Positions 1-6,885 of a stretch of DNA of 16,495 nt are shown piece by piece. Origin of the DNA: Bacteroidota bacterium (lineage in GTDB: Bacteria > Bacteroidota > Bacteroidia > Bacteroidales > UBA10428); the NCBI GenBank assembly GCA_029268165.1, contig JAJUGM010000022.1, positions 1 through 16,495 on the forward strand, given 5' to 3'. Below the pieces are notes generated by a model. That model did no database searches, was not told the origin of the DNA, and worked only from the letters and a program-made list of their open reading frames with translations. Position 1 is the stretch's first letter; each line of letters starts with the position of its first letter. A program made the position numbers and the translations under genes.

Positions 1-222
1 AAATGCGCCGCTTATGAGTATGTAGTTGGCTTTCAGTCCTATTATTCCCCACATGGATTTGTTGCTTTTCATGGCTTGTGCATTAACATGCGGGATATTA
101 AGCAAGAGAAGTATTAAACATGCACCAACACAGAACAAAATCGTTGTTTTTGTTGCTACTGTTTGATGAGCCTCAGGGCAGGCGATCATTAAGTTATTGT
201 TTGTCAATCTTTTAATTTTCAT
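1..222 (-). CDS. Exported protein, N-terminal fragment (third gene of barrel cluster)
   Basis: Only the first 74 codons are in the window; the frame is open to base 1. From the ATG at 222 the product has a basic start (MKIKRL), a hydrophobic stretch at about residues 27-42 and a probable signal peptidase I site near NAQA (residues 46-49). The mature start includes GLKANYILISGAF, which could be a first beta-strand of an outer-membrane protein, though this is too short to assign a family. An alternative start is Met12 (base 189), which shortens the n-region but keeps the signal peptide. It begins 11 bases after the stop of the upstream same-strand gene, so the two are probably co-transcribed. 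No function can be given. Confidence 0.68.
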   Translation of the reverse strand, partial: MKIKRLTNNNLMIACPEAHQTVATKTTILFCVGACLILLLLNIPHVNAQAMKSNKSMWGIIGLKANYILISGAF

Positions 223-233
223 ATTGCGATGAT

Positions 234-842
234 TTAGAAATTGATAAAATTCACGGTAAGATTTACCATGCAAGGCCCCCATGTATCGCCTCCCCCGATA
301 TACATTTCTGAATTGCCTATTAAAAAGTCGAGCTCAACCGTGGCTCTTCGGATAAAATGATATCCTGCCCCGGCTGATAGGCCTGCGTTAAAATGGCTGT
401 CGTAGTTGGTTTCGGTATAAGGGCCTATGTCAGAAAAGCCATAGAGAAAGTTCAGAAAAAACTTCCGGTTCTGAGCAAGCGGATAAAAACTAAAGCCGAT
501 GCCCATAATACCCTCAACCAGTGTTTCTTTTTCATAATATTCCGAAAACTGAGGGCTTTGCATCATGGTCATCCGGATGTTAAAACAAACAAAATACCTT
601 TCTGAGGGGGCATAACCAAGCCTGATATTTGCCGCTTCACCAGGAACAAAGTAGCTTTTCTTCCGGGTTGTTAATTCAAAATTGCCGGGATCAAAAACGG
701 TTCCTTTATACGGAATTACTGCCAATCCTATTCCACCGCCTGCTGTAAAAACAAACTTATTTTTCTTATGTTCCTGGGCGATAACCTGATGAGCGAGGCA
801 TATTAAAATTATGAATATGTATAGCTTGTTCATGATATTCAT
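234..842 (-). CDS. Small outer-membrane beta-barrel protein, hypothetical
   Basis: A 202-residue exported protein. Residues 1-23 form a signal peptide (hydrophobic core IFIILICLAH, cleavage probably before Gln23, as is common in Bacteroidota). The mature part is rich in alternating aromatic/small residues and glycines, for example FTAGGGIGLAV, ANIRLGYAPS, FNAGLSAGAGYHF and CMVNLTVNFINF, and it ends in Phe. This is the composition and C-terminal residue expected of a small 8-10-stranded outer-membrane barrel. I do not recognise a characterised family. Met4 (base 833) is an alternative start. It lies 10 bases downstream of the 173-aa gene and 11 bases upstream of the partial gene, so the three probably form one transcript. 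The cellular role is unknown; location in the outer membrane is inferred. Confidence 0.72.
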   Translation of the reverse strand: MNIMNKLYIFIILICLAHQVIAQEHKKNKFVFTAGGGIGLAVIPYKGTVFDPGNFELTTRKKSYFVPGEAANIRLGYAPSERYFVCFNIRMTMMQSPQFSEYYEKETLVEGIMGIGFSFYPLAQNRKFFLNFLYGFSDIGPYTETNYDSHFNAGLSAGAGYHFIRRATVELDFLIGNSEMYIGGGDTWGPCMVNLTVNFINF

Positions 843-852
843 TTTTAATTTG

Positions 853-1374
853 TTAGCGGGTTTTCAGAACAAATGAGTAGCCTATTTCAAAATATTGTTC
901 CTGCTTATAGAACAGGAAGATAGGCATGTATTTGATAAAGAAATTTTTATAATATAATCCTGCCAATGTCCATATATCAGCGCCTGTGATTTCGGAATAA
1001 AACAGGCCTATTTCACAACCTGCTGCAAATCCATCCGATTTGTTACCGTAAATCGCTATTACCGATGGCCATGGATAAATACCGGTGTAGTCAAAATGAA
1101 AACCAACTCCTATGCCAAGTGAAATCCTGGTTGAAGCATGATACAGAAAACCGCCTTTAAAATGCCACGACCATGGGTCGATCCAGTCAACATAAGCCTG
1201 CCCGTGTGACATTTCAAGAGAGAATTTCGGTTGCCCGCCGGTATTCCATTTTGCATTAACATACCGTTCCTCATGATCAGGAACCGCAGAAAGACCTTGT
1301 GAAAAAAGCAAACTATTACAGTAAATAAGAAGTACAGTAATGGCAGCTTTTGGCAAATTTTGTGCAATCATCAT
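853..1374 (-). CDS. Exported, probably outer-membrane, hypothetical protein (first gene of barrel cluster)
   Basis: A 173-residue protein with a signal peptide: basic/polar start, hydrophobic core AAITVLLIY, and a likely cleavage before Gln26 (LLFS|QGL). The remainder alternates aromatic and small residues (WSWHFKGGFLYHASTRISLG, GLYYKNFFIKYMPIFLFY, YFEIGYSFVL), consistent with a small beta-barrel or beta-sheet envelope protein. No family is recognised. It starts with two Met codons; either 1374 or 1371 could be used. It is the promoter-proximal gene of a three-gene minus-strand cluster and faces the sigma/anti-sigma pair across a 138-base spacer, which suggests, but does not prove, control by that sigma factor. 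Confidence 0.7.
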   Translation of the reverse strand: MMIAQNLPKAAITVLLIYCNSLLFSQGLSAVPDHEERYVNAKWNTGGQPKFSLEMSHGQAYVDWIDPWSWHFKGGFLYHASTRISLGIGVGFHFDYTGIYPWPSVIAIYGNKSDGFAAGCEIGLFYSEITGADIWTLAGLYYKNFFIKYMPIFLFYKQEQYFEIGYSFVLKTR

Positions 1375-1436
1375 TTCTGATTTTTCTTAAATTTTAACTA
1401 TTGAATTTTTATGAAAATGATTTTTATTAAAAATTC

Positions 1437-1486
1437 GTTACAGAAAAAATGCTTTTTTTTCATAATTTGTCGCCCGTTTTTGTAAC
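1437..1486. promoter_or_regulatory. Outward-facing TGTAAC motif pair in divergent spacer (candidate sigma or operator sites)
   Basis: GTTACAGAAA at 1437-1446 and TTTTTGTAAC at 1477-1486 are an imperfect inverted repeat (9 of 10 positions) with 30 bases between arms. Read outward on each strand, both arms give a T-rich run, then TGTAAC, then one variable base, A and another T-rich run. One arm points at the barrel cluster (about 62 bases before its ATG), the other at the sigma gene (26 bases before its ATG). GTAAC resembles the GGAAC-like -35 elements of many ECF promoters. The role as shared -35 elements is inference; a regulator operator is the alternative. Confidence 0.4.
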
Positions 1487-1512
1487 AATCCTTTTTTTTA
1501 GCACATTATTAA

Positions 1513-2361
1513 ATGCAATCTGATTTTTCAATCTTTGTTGAACAACTCCTGAAAAATGAACAGCAGGCACTGAAAAGCCTGAAGTTTGTTGTTCAGCAAG
1601 TAATTAAACAATGGATGGCAAAAACAAAAAACGAAACTGCCTGGTTAGCATCACACAACCGGATAATGCATATTGATGATATATCAGAAAGCTTGCTGAA
1701 AGATGTTACAGAACAGATAAATGGCGGATTATTGAATGATTACAAAAGCCTGAGGCATTTTATAATAAGCCGGTTGGAAACAATAACAAAAAATCATTTT
1801 TATGATTTTTTTAAAATGCTTTGCAAAGGCAATAATAAAGCCTGGAAAAACCTTTCTGATACGCTCAGAGTCCGTTGCCTTGGATGGTTCTATCACCGGA
1901 ATATTAAAGATAACGTGTTGATATCTGAAACCTTCAACGATTCAATGACTTTGCTATATGAAAAGTTGTCAGCGGGAGAGTTAAAATTTTCAGATGCCAT
2001 TGCGCTTAAGTCTTATTATTTCAGAGTCCTTGAATATAAAATTATGGAATATAGTCGGTCACAATTACCTCATATTGAATTATCGGAAATAACTCATTAC
2101 AGTGATTCAACGTTTGATCCTTACCTGCCGGTTGTTACAGAAGAAGCCGGTAAAATAATCGAACATGCTTTAGCCATGCTTGATGATACGGATAAAGATA
2201 TCATCATTTCGTATTATTTCTACGGCGAACATCTGAATGTAATTGCAGTGCGGACTGGCCTGAGTGAAGAAAATGTGAGGGTGAGGAAACACAGGGCGCT
2301 TGGATTTCTTAAGAAAATACTGAAGGAGGAAGGTTATGGAACACCTGTATATACAAAATAA
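1513..2361 (+). CDS. ECF-like sigma-70 family RNA polymerase sigma factor with N-terminal extension
   Basis: A 282-residue sigma factor that would direct RNA polymerase to a specific promoter set. The C-terminal part (about 210-272) is a sigma region 4 helix-turn-helix: a DDTDKDIIISYYFYGEHLN segment, then the recognition-helix part ending RVRKHRALGFLKK. Residues about 105-185 fit sigma region 2 (LGWFYHRN ... ISETFNDSMTLLYEKL ... YYFRVLEYKIMEYSR). Typical ECF factors have about 160-200 residues; the extra ~100 at the N-terminus resemble a second, diverged region 2 (ISESLLKDVTEQI ... LRHFIISRLETITKNHF). The ATG at 1513 is the first good start after the T-rich spacer. The anti-sigma gene overlaps its 3' end by 26 bases, which confirms the functional pairing. 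Family call is good; its regulon is not known from the sequence. Confidence 0.82.
   Translation: MQSDFSIFVEQLLKNEQQALKSLKFVVQQVIKQWMAKTKNETAWLASHNRIMHIDDISESLLKDVTEQINGGLLNDYKSLRHFIISRLETITKNHFYDFFKMLCKGNNKAWKNLSDTLRVRCLGWFYHRNIKDNVLISETFNDSMTLLYEKLSAGELKFSDAIALKSYYFRVLEYKIMEYSRSQLPHIELSEITHYSDSTFDPYLPVVTEEAGKIIEHALAMLDDTDKDIIISYYFYGEHLNVIAVRTGLSEENVRVRKHRALGFLKKILKEEGYGTPVYTK
2323..2330 (+). promoter_or_regulatory. Strong Shine-Dalgarno inside sigma gene, for anti-sigma start
   Basis: AAGGAGGA sits inside the last codons of the sigma gene, 5 bases before the ATG at 2336. Most starts in this window lack such a motif, so it both decides the anti-sigma start and suggests that the overlapping gene is translated efficiently alongside its sigma partner. 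Confidence 0.6.
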
Positions 2362-3088
2362 TCAAATAGTTGAAAAATATCTGCTGCATCAGTTAAACGA
2401 TGATGATACTGCTGCTTTCGAGGAACATTTACTTATATGCAGCGAATGCCGCAAGGAATTGGAAACTATGGAAAGTATAATCACACAGGCTGCCAAAAGT
2501 AAAATGCACGATGTATTTACCATTAATTCCGGTCATGCAAACAAACCCCTGAAAACGAAACCGCGATTATCAGCCATGTATAGCCTGGCAGCCTCATTGC
2601 TGATTTTTATTGGAATATCTGTTGTTCTGTTTTACTTTATTAAGCGTGAAAATAAAGCCGGTGGTCAGATGGTCAATGAATCTGTATCAAGGGAAGATTC
2701 ATTGCAACAAACGTCACCTGATTCAATAGTAACAGAGCATAAAGTAAAACACATTTCAAACTACCTTGCTGCTGAAGACAAGGCTTATAAGCCTTCCTCT
2801 TTTTATGAGCCCTTGGTGTCAAATGTTTATCGTTCGGCTGATTTGAATATAACTGATCCTCTTATTATTTACAGCAAAGGCGAGATTGTTTTCAACTGGT
2901 CGTATATAAGGGCTGATTCACTGTTTATTTTACTGATCAATAATGAAGATTCCGTAATTCTTAAACAAAGGGCCATGCCACCTTATAAATGCAGAAAAAC
3001 GCTGAAATCCGGGCTGTATTACTGGCAATTGCAGACTGATGATGAATTACTGTTTACGGGTAAACTTGTAATACGAGCGGATAAGTGA
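2336..3088 (+). CDS. Membrane-bound zinc-finger anti-sigma factor
   Basis: A 250-residue protein expected to hold the upstream sigma factor inactive. The N-terminal cytosolic part contains an HxxxCxxC motif (His31, Cys35, Cys38, in FEEHLLICSECRKEL), the signature of the ZAS/zf-HC2 anti-sigma domain. A single membrane helix spans about residues 80-102, flanked by KTKPR on the cytosolic side. Beyond it is a polar linker (about 104-150) and an all-beta-looking periplasmic domain (about 165-250, IVFNWSYIRADSLFILLINN ... GLYYWQLQTDDELLFTGKLVI), which could sense an envelope signal. Overlap with the sigma gene by 26 bases makes co-expression near certain. The sensed signal and release mechanism are unknown; no protease-target motif was recognised. 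Confidence 0.82.
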   Translation: MEHLYIQNNQIVEKYLLHQLNDDDTAAFEEHLLICSECRKELETMESIITQAAKSKMHDVFTINSGHANKPLKTKPRLSAMYSLAASLLIFIGISVVLFYFIKRENKAGGQMVNESVSREDSLQQTSPDSIVTEHKVKHISNYLAAEDKAYKPSSFYEPLVSNVYRSADLNITDPLIIYSKGEIVFNWSYIRADSLFILLINNEDSVILKQRAMPPYKCRKTLKSGLYYWQLQTDDELLFTGKLVIRADK

Positions 3089-3180
3089 TACCCGATAGAA
3101 GATGGCGGATGACATCCATGCTGTTTAGTTAATCGTTTCAATGGTTAAGCCTCCTAAATGAATTATATAGTCAATGGTCT

Positions 3181-3208
3181 TGTATCTTGTATCTTGTATC
3201 TTGTATCT
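3181..3208. repeat. Heptamer tandem repeat (TGTATCT x4)
   Basis: Four exact head-to-tail copies of TGTATCT occupy these 28 bases; the three bases before (TCT) extend the array by a partial unit. It lies in the non-coding gap between the anti-sigma gene and ppdK, about 100 bases before the ppdK promoter element. Purpose unknown; it could be a slippage-prone simple repeat. Confidence 0.9.
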
Positions 3209-3234
3209 TTCCTCAGTGATCTGATAACTTTTCA

Positions 3235-3258
3235 CAGCTCGCAGCTTATGATCTGCGA
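3235..3258. repeat. Short dyad and near-duplicate heptamers in intergenic spacer
   Basis: CAGCTCG at 3235-3241 is followed directly by CAGCTTA at 3242-3248 (5 of 7 identical), and TCGCAG (3239-3244) pairs with CTGCGA (3253-3258) around an 8-base loop. There is no T-tract, so it is not an intrinsic terminator. It may be a remnant of the same kind of heptamer repeat as the neighbouring array, or chance. Confidence 0.35.
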
Positions 3259-3311
3259 ATCTGGTACATTATATTTTTGTTAATAACTGTAAAAAGCAAA
3301 CAATTTTTAAC

Positions 3312-3319
3312 TACCTTTG
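3312..3319 (+). promoter_or_regulatory. Candidate -7 promoter element for ppdK
   Basis: TACCTTTG matches the Bacteroidota -7 consensus TAnnTTTG exactly. It would place the transcript start near 3325 and give a leader of about 50 bases before the ppdK ATG. No TTG is present at the usual 19-21-base upstream spacing, so only half of the promoter is seen. Confidence 0.5.
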
Positions 3320-3376
3320 TGCTTTTTAAAAATTAAACTTAATATCTAAGTAGTTAATTATTAAATAAATAAAGCA

Positions 3377-6100
3377 ATGTCAACGATAAAACGTGTTTAC
3401 ACATTCGGAAATAAGAAAGCCGAAGGAAAAGCAGACATGAAAAACCTGCTCGGAGGTAAGGGAGCCAATCTGGCTGAAATGTGTCTGTTAGGTTTGCCTG
3501 TACCAGCAGGCTTTACAATAACAACGGAAGTATGTACGGAGTATTATGGCAATAATTGTCAGCTTCCTGCGGAATTAATGCCTGAAGTATGGGATGCCAT
3601 GAAAAAGACAGAAGAGATTATGGGCATGAAGTATGGTGATCCGGAAAATCCGCTGCTTGTTTCCTGTCGCTCAGGAGCACGCAGTTCAATGCCGGGCATG
3701 ATGGATACGGTATTAAATATAGGGCTTTGTTCAGCAACCATACCGGGATTAATAAAAAAGACCAATAACCCTCGTTTTGTTTATGATTCATATCGCCGTC
3801 TGATTATGATGTATGCCGATGTTGTAATGGAAAAAGCCGAGGGTCTTGAGCCGTCAGATGGCAAGGGCATCCGCAAACAGCTTGATGATATGCTTGATGA
3901 GTACAAGCACAAAAAAGGATACAAGTCTGATACCGATTTAAGTGCTGATGATCTGAAATTTTTATCAGAAGAATTTAAGAAAAGAGTAAAAGATTCACTG
4001 GGACAATCGTTTCCTGATGATGCTAAGCAACAGCTTGAAGGAGGCATAAAGGCAGTATTCAAGAGCTGGAATGGAAAAAAAGCTGTTTCCTATCGCCGTA
4101 TCGAGGGTATTCCTGATGACTGGGGCACAGCAGTGAATGTCCAGGCCATGGTGTTTGGCAACATGGGTGATCATTCAGCCACAGGCGTTGCCTTTACACG
4201 TAACCCGGCTACGGGTGAAAACATGTTCTATGGTGAATGGTTAATAAATGCTCAGGGTGAAGATGTGGTAGCAGGTATTCGTACGCCCAATCCGCTGAAC
4301 AATGAAACCAAAAACGAACAGAACAAGCATCTGAAAAGCATGGAAGAAGCCATGCCCGAAACATACAAAGAATTATGCCAGATTCGGGATATTCTTGAAA
4401 AATCATTCAAAGATATGCTTGATATTGAATTCACCATTCAGGAAGGTAAATTATATATGCTACAGTGCCGTGTTGGTAAGCGTACTGGTACGGCTGCCCT
4501 GAATATGGCAATGGATATGCTGCATGAAGGGTTAATTGATGAAAAGAAAGCCGTATTGCGTGTTGATCCTTCACAACTCGATGAGCTGCTTCATCCGATT
4601 TGTGATCCAGCAACCGAAAAGAACGCCCATCTTATAGTTAAAGGTTTACCTGCAGGCCCTGGTGCTGCTGTTGGCAAAATAGTATTCACAGCCGAAGATG
4701 CTGTTGCATGGCATCGTAAGGGTGAAAAAGTTATCCTTTTACGTGAAGAAACCAATCCCGAAGATGTTGAGGGTATGCGCGCAGCTGAGGGTATTCTCAC
4801 TGCCCGTGGCGGAATGACATCACATGCAGCCCTTGTTGCCCGTGGCTGGGGTAAATGCTGTATTGTCGGAGCCGGAGCTATTCAGGTTGATGCAACCGGT
4901 AAAAAAGCAAAAATATCAGGCACTGACATCGTTCTGAAAGAAGGTGATGTTATTACCCTGAATGGTACAAAAGGAAATGTATATGAAGGAGCATTGAAAC
5001 TGATGGATGCATCTGAAAATCCAAGGTTTAAAGATTTTATGAAGTTGGTTGATAAATACCGTAAAATGGGAGTCCGCACCAATGCCGATACACCAGCTGA
5101 TGCCAGGATAGCCCGCGAGTTTGGCGCTGAAGGAATAGGGCTTTTCCGTACCGAGCATATGTTTTATGGCGAGGGTTCAGACCAGCCATTATTCCTGCTT
5201 CGTAAAATGATTTTAAGCAAAGGTATTGAAGAAAGAGTAAAAGCCTTAAGCGAGCTTTTTGCATTTGTAAAGAAAGATGTGAAAGCTACAATGGAGGCTA
5301 TGAACGGATTACCGGTAACCTTCAGGCTTCTTGACCCGCCATTACATGAGTTTGTGCCACAAAGCCCTGAAAAACAGGCTGAACTAGCAAAAGCTCTTGG
5401 CATTACTCCTCAGGAAGTTGCCAAACGCGGTGAAGACCTCCATGAGACAAACCCAATGATGGGGCATCGTGGTGTGCGTTTGGGCGTTACTTACCCCGAG
5501 GTATCAGAAATGCAGGTAAGGGCAATATTTGAAGCCGCTGCTGAATTGCTGAAAGAAGGAAAAGATCCGCAGCCTGAAATTATGGTACCTGTAACCTGCG
5601 ATGTATCGGAACTTGATTTTACCAAAAAGATAACCGACAGGGTTTATACTGAAACATGCTCAAAATTCGGGCTTAAAGAAATAAAATACAAATATGGGAC
5701 AATGATTGAGATTCCGCGTGCATGCTTGCTGGCCGACCAGATGGCTAAGTCTGCTGAGTTTTTCTCATTTGGTACCAACGACCTTACTCAGATGACCTTT
5801 GGTTTCAGCCGTGATGACATCGGCGGTTTCCTGCATGATTATCTTGATAAAAAGATGCTTAGTGCCGATCCTTTCCAGACAATTGATCAGAAAGGCGTTG
5901 GCCAGCTCATTACAATGGCTGTGGAAAAAGGACGTGCCACAAGAACCGACCTGAAAATAGGTATCTGCGGTGAACAGGGAGGCGATCCGGCTTCTGTTGA
6001 ATTTTGCTATAAAAACAAACTGACGTATGTAAGCTGTTCACCTTTCAGGGTTCCCATTGCAAGGTTAGCTGCTGCACAGGCTGCTATTAAAAACGGATGA
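3377..6100 (+). CDS. ppdK: Pyruvate, phosphate dikinase
   Basis: The 907-residue product catalyses the reversible conversion of pyruvate, ATP and phosphate to phosphoenolpyruvate, AMP and diphosphate in the cytosol, linking glycolysis and gluconeogenesis. The full family architecture is present: N-terminal ATP-binding domain (start VYTFGNKKAEGKADMKNLLG, then LVSCRSGARSSMPGMMDTVL at about 93-112), the swivelling phosphohistidine domain with GGMTSHAALVARG (catalytic His483), and the C-terminal PEP/pyruvate barrel with GIGLFRTEHMF (about 586-596), SFGTNDLTQ (about 797-805) and GICGEQGGDP, whose Cys864 matches the catalytic Cys of characterised enzymes. Length fits the family (about 870-910). No catalytic residue is missing. 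The gene has its own likely promoter and ends in a strong terminator, so it is probably monocistronic. Confidence 0.97.
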   Translation: MSTIKRVYTFGNKKAEGKADMKNLLGGKGANLAEMCLLGLPVPAGFTITTEVCTEYYGNNCQLPAELMPEVWDAMKKTEEIMGMKYGDPENPLLVSCRSGARSSMPGMMDTVLNIGLCSATIPGLIKKTNNPRFVYDSYRRLIMMYADVVMEKAEGLEPSDGKGIRKQLDDMLDEYKHKKGYKSDTDLSADDLKFLSEEFKKRVKDSLGQSFPDDAKQQLEGGIKAVFKSWNGKKAVSYRRIEGIPDDWGTAVNVQAMVFGNMGDHSATGVAFTRNPATGENMFYGEWLINAQGEDVVAGIRTPNPLNNETKNEQNKHLKSMEEAMPETYKELCQIRDILEKSFKDMLDIEFTIQEGKLYMLQCRVGKRTGTAALNMAMDMLHEGLIDEKKAVLRVDPSQLDELLHPICDPATEKNAHLIVKGLPAGPGAAVGKIVFTAEDAVAWHRKGEKVILLREETNPEDVEGMRAAEGILTARGGMTSHAALVARGWGKCCIVGAGAIQVDATGKKAKISGTDIVLKEGDVITLNGTKGNVYEGALKLMDASENPRFKDFMKLVDKYRKMGVRTNADTPADARIAREFGAEGIGLFRTEHMFYGEGSDQPLFLLRKMILSKGIEERVKALSELFAFVKKDVKATMEAMNGLPVTFRLLDPPLHEFVPQSPEKQAELAKALGITPQEVAKRGEDLHETNPMMGHRGVRLGVTYPEVSEMQVRAIFEAAAELLKEGKDPQPEIMVPVTCDVSELDFTKKITDRVYTETCSKFGLKEIKYKYGTMIEIPRACLLADQMAKSAEFFSFGTNDLTQMTFGFSRDDIGGFLHDYLDKKMLSADPFQTIDQKGVGQLITMAVEKGRATRTDLKIGICGEQGGDPASVEFCYKNKLTYVSCSPFRVPIARLAAAQAAIKNG

Positions 6101-6119
6101 TGTTATAAATCAATAATTT

Positions 6120-6147
6120 AAAAGCTGCCCGCAGGCAGCTTTTTTTT
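6120..6147 (+). terminator. Intrinsic terminator of ppdK
   Basis: AAAGCTGCC (6121-6129) pairs perfectly with GGCAGCTTT (6134-6142) around a 4-base loop, and the T-tract runs through 6147. It begins about 20 bases after the ppdK stop, separating ppdK from plsY. Confidence 0.93.
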
Positions 6148-6162
6148 ATTTAAATTTATTCC

Positions 6163-6170
6163 TATATTTG
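6163..6170 (+). promoter_or_regulatory. Candidate -7 promoter element for plsY
   Basis: TATATTTG fits TAnnTTTG exactly and follows the ppdK terminator. It implies a start of transcription near 6176 and a leader of about 20 bases to the ATG at 6197. A -33 TTG is not evident, as that position lies in the T-tract. Confidence 0.5.
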
Positions 6171-6196
6171 CCCTCCTGTTTATTATTGTTCTTTTG

Positions 6197-6865
6197 ATGC
6201 ATATAGTAGTTAAAATTGCTGTACTGATACTGGCATACCTGATAGGTTCAATTCCCACATCCGTATGGATAGGCCGGCGGTTTTTCAAAATTGATATCCG
6301 TGAACATGGCAGTGGGAATGCTGGTTCAACAAATGCTACACGAATTCTCGGATGGAAAACAGGAATCATTGTCCTGTTGATTGACATGTTTAAAGGCTGG
6401 CTTTCCGTTAATCTCATCCATCTTACTCAATATTATACTCCTGAAACAGGGAATTTCATCACTTTTCAACTCATGCTCGGAACAGCAGCCTTGCTGGGCC
6501 ACATATTCCCGATATACGTTGGTTTCCGGGGCGGAAAAGGAGTTGCCACCCTTTTTGGACTTGTATTAGCTATAAATCCTGAACCTACACTTATCTGCAC
6601 AGGTATTTTTGTAATAACGCTTCTGATAACCAAGTATGTATCATTAAGCTCAATGATTGCAGGGTTTTCATTTCCGATTCTGATGATTTTTGTTTTCAAA
6701 GAAACTACTCCCGCCCTGCTGGTTTTCTCATTAATTGTATCAATACTTCTGTTATTAACTCATCAGAAAAACATAGAAAGGTTGCTTCGTAATCAGGAGA
6801 AAAAGGTTACCTTTTTGATGAGCAAGCGCGGAAAAGAAAGAGAGCGGCTGCGTATGTCAGCATGA
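6197..6865 (+). CDS. plsY: Acyl-phosphate:glycerol-3-phosphate acyltransferase PlsY
   Basis: Integral membrane enzyme that moves the acyl group from acyl-phosphate to glycerol 3-phosphate, making lysophosphatidic acid, the first step of phospholipid synthesis. The 222-residue protein shows the three conserved cytosolic motifs: HGSGNAGSTNATRILG (about 37-52), GHIFPIYVGFRGGKGVAT (about 101-118) and the C-terminal NIERLLRNQEKK (about 192-203), with hydrophobic membrane helices in between. The length is typical of the family or slightly longer, owing to a basic tail (MSKRGKERERLRMSA). The ATG at 6197 is chosen over an in-frame TTG one codon earlier. Its stop is 20 bases from the stop of the convergent cdaA. 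Usual partner plsX is not in this window. Confidence 0.95.
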   Translation: MHIVVKIAVLILAYLIGSIPTSVWIGRRFFKIDIREHGSGNAGSTNATRILGWKTGIIVLLIDMFKGWLSVNLIHLTQYYTPETGNFITFQLMLGTAALLGHIFPIYVGFRGGKGVATLFGLVLAINPEPTLICTGIFVITLLITKYVSLSSMIAGFSFPILMIFVFKETTPALLVFSLIVSILLLLTHQKNIERLLRNQEKKVTFLMSKRGKERERLRMSA

Positions 6866-6885
6866 TTAATCAGAAATCCTTTATT

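Noticed and set aside
393..605. Plus-strand open frame of 70 codons
   Set aside because: It lies entirely opposite the 202-aa exported gene, has no recognisable motif, and the minus-strand product has a signal peptide and barrel pattern.
1110..1367. Second minus-strand frame with a hydrophobic start resembling a signal peptide
   Set aside because: It overlaps the 173-aa gene in another frame, its later part has no barrel pattern, and the 173-aa frame fits the tight spacing to the next gene.
3089..3178. Possible terminator after the anti-sigma gene
   Set aside because: Dyads here are at most 4-5 bases long and not followed by a T-tract.
6118..6417. Minus-strand frame of 99 codons
   Set aside because: It covers the ppdK terminator and the first part of plsY, whose conserved motifs fix the real frame.
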